Source of the DNA: Vreelandella salicampi
GTDB taxonomy: Bacteria > Pseudomonadota > Gammaproteobacteria > Pseudomonadales > Halomonadaceae
Reading direction: 5' to 3'
DNA: 64,000 nt
Assembly: GCF_013415105.1 (NCBI RefSeq)
Contig: NZ_JACCDF010000012.1
Coordinates: 1 to 64,000, forward strand
The translations under genes were made by a program, and so were the position numbers. The notes under the pieces were generated by a model. The model did not search any database and was not told where the DNA came from. It saw only the letters and a list, made by a program, of their open reading frames with translations. Position 1 is the stretch's first letter; each line of letters starts with the position of its first letter. Below are positions 61,831 through 64,000 of the stretch, piece by piece.

Positions 61831-64000
61831 TCAGCGCGCCAGCAGCGGTTTAAGAAAACGCCCGGTGTGGGACGCGTCCATCTTCGCGACCTGTTCGGGC
61901 GTGCCTTCGGCGATGATCTCGCCGCCGCCGGAGCCGCCTTCTGGTCCTAAGTCGATAATCCAGTCGGCGGTTTTTATCACGTCCAGGTTATGCTCAATCA
62001 CTAATACCGTGTTGCCGTGGTCGCGCAGGCGGTGCAGCACCACCAACAGTTGGCGAATATCCTCAAAGTGCAGCCCTGTGGTGGGCTCATCCAAGATATA
62101 CAGCGTTTTGCCGGTATCGCGCTTGGCCAGCTCGCGCGCGAGTTTTACCCGCTGCGCCTCGCCGCCGGAGAGCGTGGTCGCACTCTGGCCCAGGTGGATA
62201 TAGGAGAGCCCCACGTCGAGCAGTGTTTGCAGGCGCCGAGCGATGGCGGGCACCGGGCTGAAGAATGCCAGCGCGTCTTCCACGGTCATTTCCAGCACTT
62301 CGTGGATGGTCTTGCCTTTGTATTTGATGTCTAAGGTTTCGCGGTTGTAGCGCTTGCCTTTGCACACATCGCAAGGCACATAGATATCCGGTAGGAAGTG
62401 CATCTCGACCTTGATCATGCCCTCGCCCTGGCACGCCTCGCAGCGCCCGCCTTTGACGTTAAAACTAAAGCGGCCGGGCTTATAGCCCCGCGAACGCGCT
62501 TCCTGGGTGCCGGCAAACAGCTCGCGGATGGGGGTAAAAATACCGGTGTAAGTGGCCGGGTTAGAGCGCGGTGTGCGGCCAATCGGGCTTTGATCGATAT
62601 CAATGATTTTATCGAGCTGATCAAGTCCGTCGATTTTTTGGTAGGGCGCCGCTGTTAGCGTGGTCGCGCGGTTAAGCTCCCGAGCGGCAATCGGCATTAG
62701 CGTGCCGTTGATCAGCGTCGACTTGCCCGAGCCGGACACGCCGGTGACGCAGACAAAACAGCCTAGCGGCAGGTTGAGTGTCACGTTTTGCAGGTTGTTG
62801 CCCGTGGCGCCGCTGAGCACCAATTGCTTTTCCGGGTTGCCGGGAATGCGATAAGGCGGCACGGCGATTTCTCGGATGCCGGATAAGTATTGGCCGGTGA
62901 GCGAGTCTGGGTTATCCATCACATCTTGCGGCGTGCCTTGGGCGACGATCTCACCGCCGTGAACGCCCGCGCCGGGGCCGATATCCAAGACGTGGTCTGC
63001 GGCGCGAATGGCCTCTTCGTCGTGCTCGACGACGATCACGGTGTTACCCAAATCGCGCAGGCGCTCCAGGGTTTTCAGCAGCCGGTCGTTGTCGCGCTGG
63101 TGCAGGCCGATGGAGGGCTCGTCGAGAATGTACATGACGCCGACAAGACCGGCACCGATCTGGCTTGCCAGGCGAATGCGCTGAGCTTCACCGCCGGAGA
63201 GCGTATCGGCGCTGCGCTCCAGGTTAAGGTAATCCAGCCCCACGTTGACCAGAAATTCTAGCCGGGCGTGGATCTCGGTGACGATCTTGTCGGCGATTTC
63301 ACCCTTGCGCCCGGGGAGCGAAAGCGCGGCAAAATAGCGCTGGGCGTCGCCAATCGGGAAGCGGACGATATCGGCGATGTTGTGATCATCGACGTAAACG
63401 TGGCGCGATTCCTTGCGCAGCCGCGAGCCTTGGCAGGTAGCGCAGGACTGCACGGCGATGTACTTGGCCAAGTCGTCGCGCACCATGTTCGATTCGGTTT
63501 CGCGGTAGCGGCGCTGTAGGTTAGGCAGCACGCCCTCAAACGGGTGCTCGCGGGTCACCTTGCGCCCGCGATCGCTGACGTAGCTAAACGGGATGTCTTC
63601 ATCGCCGCTGCCGTGCAGGATGATGTCTTTCTCGTGGCGGGCTAAATCCTGCCATGGGGTTTCCAGTGCAAACCGATAGTGCTTGGCGAGCGCCTGTAGC
63701 TGGGTAAAGTAATAGACGTTGCGCCGATCCCAGCCCTTTATCACGCCTTCGGCGAGCGACAGTTCCGGGTGGCTGATCAGCTTATCCGGGTCGAAGTACT
63801 GCTGTACGCCGAGGCCCTCGCAGGTGGGGCAGGCGCCCGCCGGGTTGTTGAACGAGAACATGCGCGGCTCAAGCTCTGCCAGCGAGTAGCCGCACACCGG
63901 GCAGGCGAAACGCGAGGAAAAAGCGATATCTTCGTGCTCGCCGTCCATAAAGTGGATCATCGCCGTGCCATCGGCGAGGTTCAACGCGGTCTCAAACGAC
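61831..64000 (-). CDS. uvrA: UvrA, excinuclease ABC subunit A (5' end missing)
   Basis: The C-terminal 720 or so residues of this DNA-damage recognition ATPase of nucleotide excision repair. The frame stays open to the window edge, and about 220 N-terminal residues including the first Walker A lie outside. Visible: [20 protein letters not shown] and [19 protein letters not shown] zinc finger, first ABC signature [20 protein letters not shown], second Walker [19 protein letters not shown], second zinc finger ([14 protein letters not shown] and [12 protein letters not shown]), signature [20 protein letters not shown] and Walker [13 protein letters not shown]. It is close to E. coli UvrA throughout. 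Confidence 0.98.
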   Translation of the reverse strand, partial: SFETALNLADGTAMIHFMDGEHEDIAFSSRFACPVCGYSLAELEPRMFSFNNPAGACPTCEGLGVQQYFDPDKLISHPELSLAEGVIKGWDRRNVYYFTQLQALAKHYRFALETPWQDLARHEKDIILHGSGDEDIPFSYVSDRGRKVTREHPFEGVLPNLQRRYRETESNMVRDDLAKYIAVQSCATCQGSRLRKESRHVYVDDHNIADIVRFPIGDAQRYFAALSLPGRKGEIADKIVTEIHARLEFLVNVGLDYLNLERSADTLSGGEAQRIRLASQIGAGLVGVMYILDEPSIGLHQRDNDRLLKTLERLRDLGNTVIVVEHDEEAIRAADHVLDIGPGAGVHGGEIVAQGTPQDVMDNPDSLTGQYLSGIREIAVPPYRIPGNPEKQLVLSGATGNNLQNVTLNLPLGCFVCVTGVSGSGKSTLINGTLMPIAARELNRATTLTAAPYQKIDGLDQLDKIIDIDQSPIGRTPRSNPATYTGIFTPIRELFAGTQEARSRGYKPGRFSFNVKGGRCEACQGEGMIKVEMHFLPDIYVPCDVCKGKRYNRETLDIKYKGKTIHEVLEMTVEDALAFFSPVPAIARRLQTLLDVGLSYIHLGQSATTLSGGEAQRVKLARELAKRDTGKTLYILDEPTTGLHFEDIRQLLVVLHRLRDHGNTVLVIEHNLDVIKTADWIIDLGPEGGSGGGEIIAEGTPEQVAKMDASHTGRFLKPLLAR

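Overview
The window is one contiguous block of a gammaproteobacterial chromosome that is almost entirely flagellum and chemotaxis genes. It starts at the 3' end of a 5S rRNA and ends in class II ribonucleotide reductase genes and uvrA. Enteric-type FlhDC combined with FlhF, a split NrdJ/NrdJb reductase, acidic proteins and moderate-to-high GC suggest a halophilic or marine member of the Oceanospirillales, most likely Halomonadaceae (Halomonas sensu lato). This assignment is inference from gene content and protein character; no search was run.

Layout. 1-900: 5S rRNA end, a bidirectional terminator and a short-chain dehydrogenase gene broken by a frameshift. 985-2553 (minus): flgN, flgM, flgA. 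2749-13576 (plus): flgBCDEFGHIJ then flgKL. 13636-25085 (minus): fliFGHIJKLMNOPQR in one run, converging on flgL at a terminator. 25342-30780: fliE (+), flaG (-), a YcgR/PilZ protein fused to a degenerate HD-GYP domain (+), fliS, fliT, a second FliK-like gene and a FlhB C-terminal-domain gene (+). 30888-43223 (plus): flhDC, motAB, cheAW, two chemoreceptors, cheR, cheB, a chemoreceptor remnant, cheY, cheZ. 43336-50746 (plus): flhB, flhA, an oversized flhF, an unrecognised gene with a GAAACC repeat, flhE, fliA. 50823-57096 (plus): a second stator pair and two cyclic-di-GMP genes. 57051-64000: a secreted hypothetical protein (-), nrdJ and nrdJb (+), a DUF481 protein (+) and the C-terminal three quarters of uvrA (-).

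How it works together. FlhD4C2 should switch on the hook-basal-body genes and fliA. FlgM holds FliA until the hook is finished. Six sites in the window match the FliA (sigma-28) promoter with exactly 11 bp between the two elements, upstream of flgM, flgK, flaG, fliS, motA and, more weakly, the Aer-like receptor. The late regulon is therefore readable from the DNA. No flagellin (fliC), filament cap (fliD) or intact flhG gene is present, so those must lie elsewhere or be missing.

Most unusual content: the YcgR-HD-GYP fusion with two metal-binding histidines lost; a FlhF of 751 residues with about 350 unexplained C-terminal residues; the following small gene, possibly an ATPase-less FlhG remnant, with an eight-copy hexanucleotide repeat; a phytochrome-like diguanylate cyclase lacking chromophore-binding residues; and a short chemoreceptor fossil between cheB and cheY.
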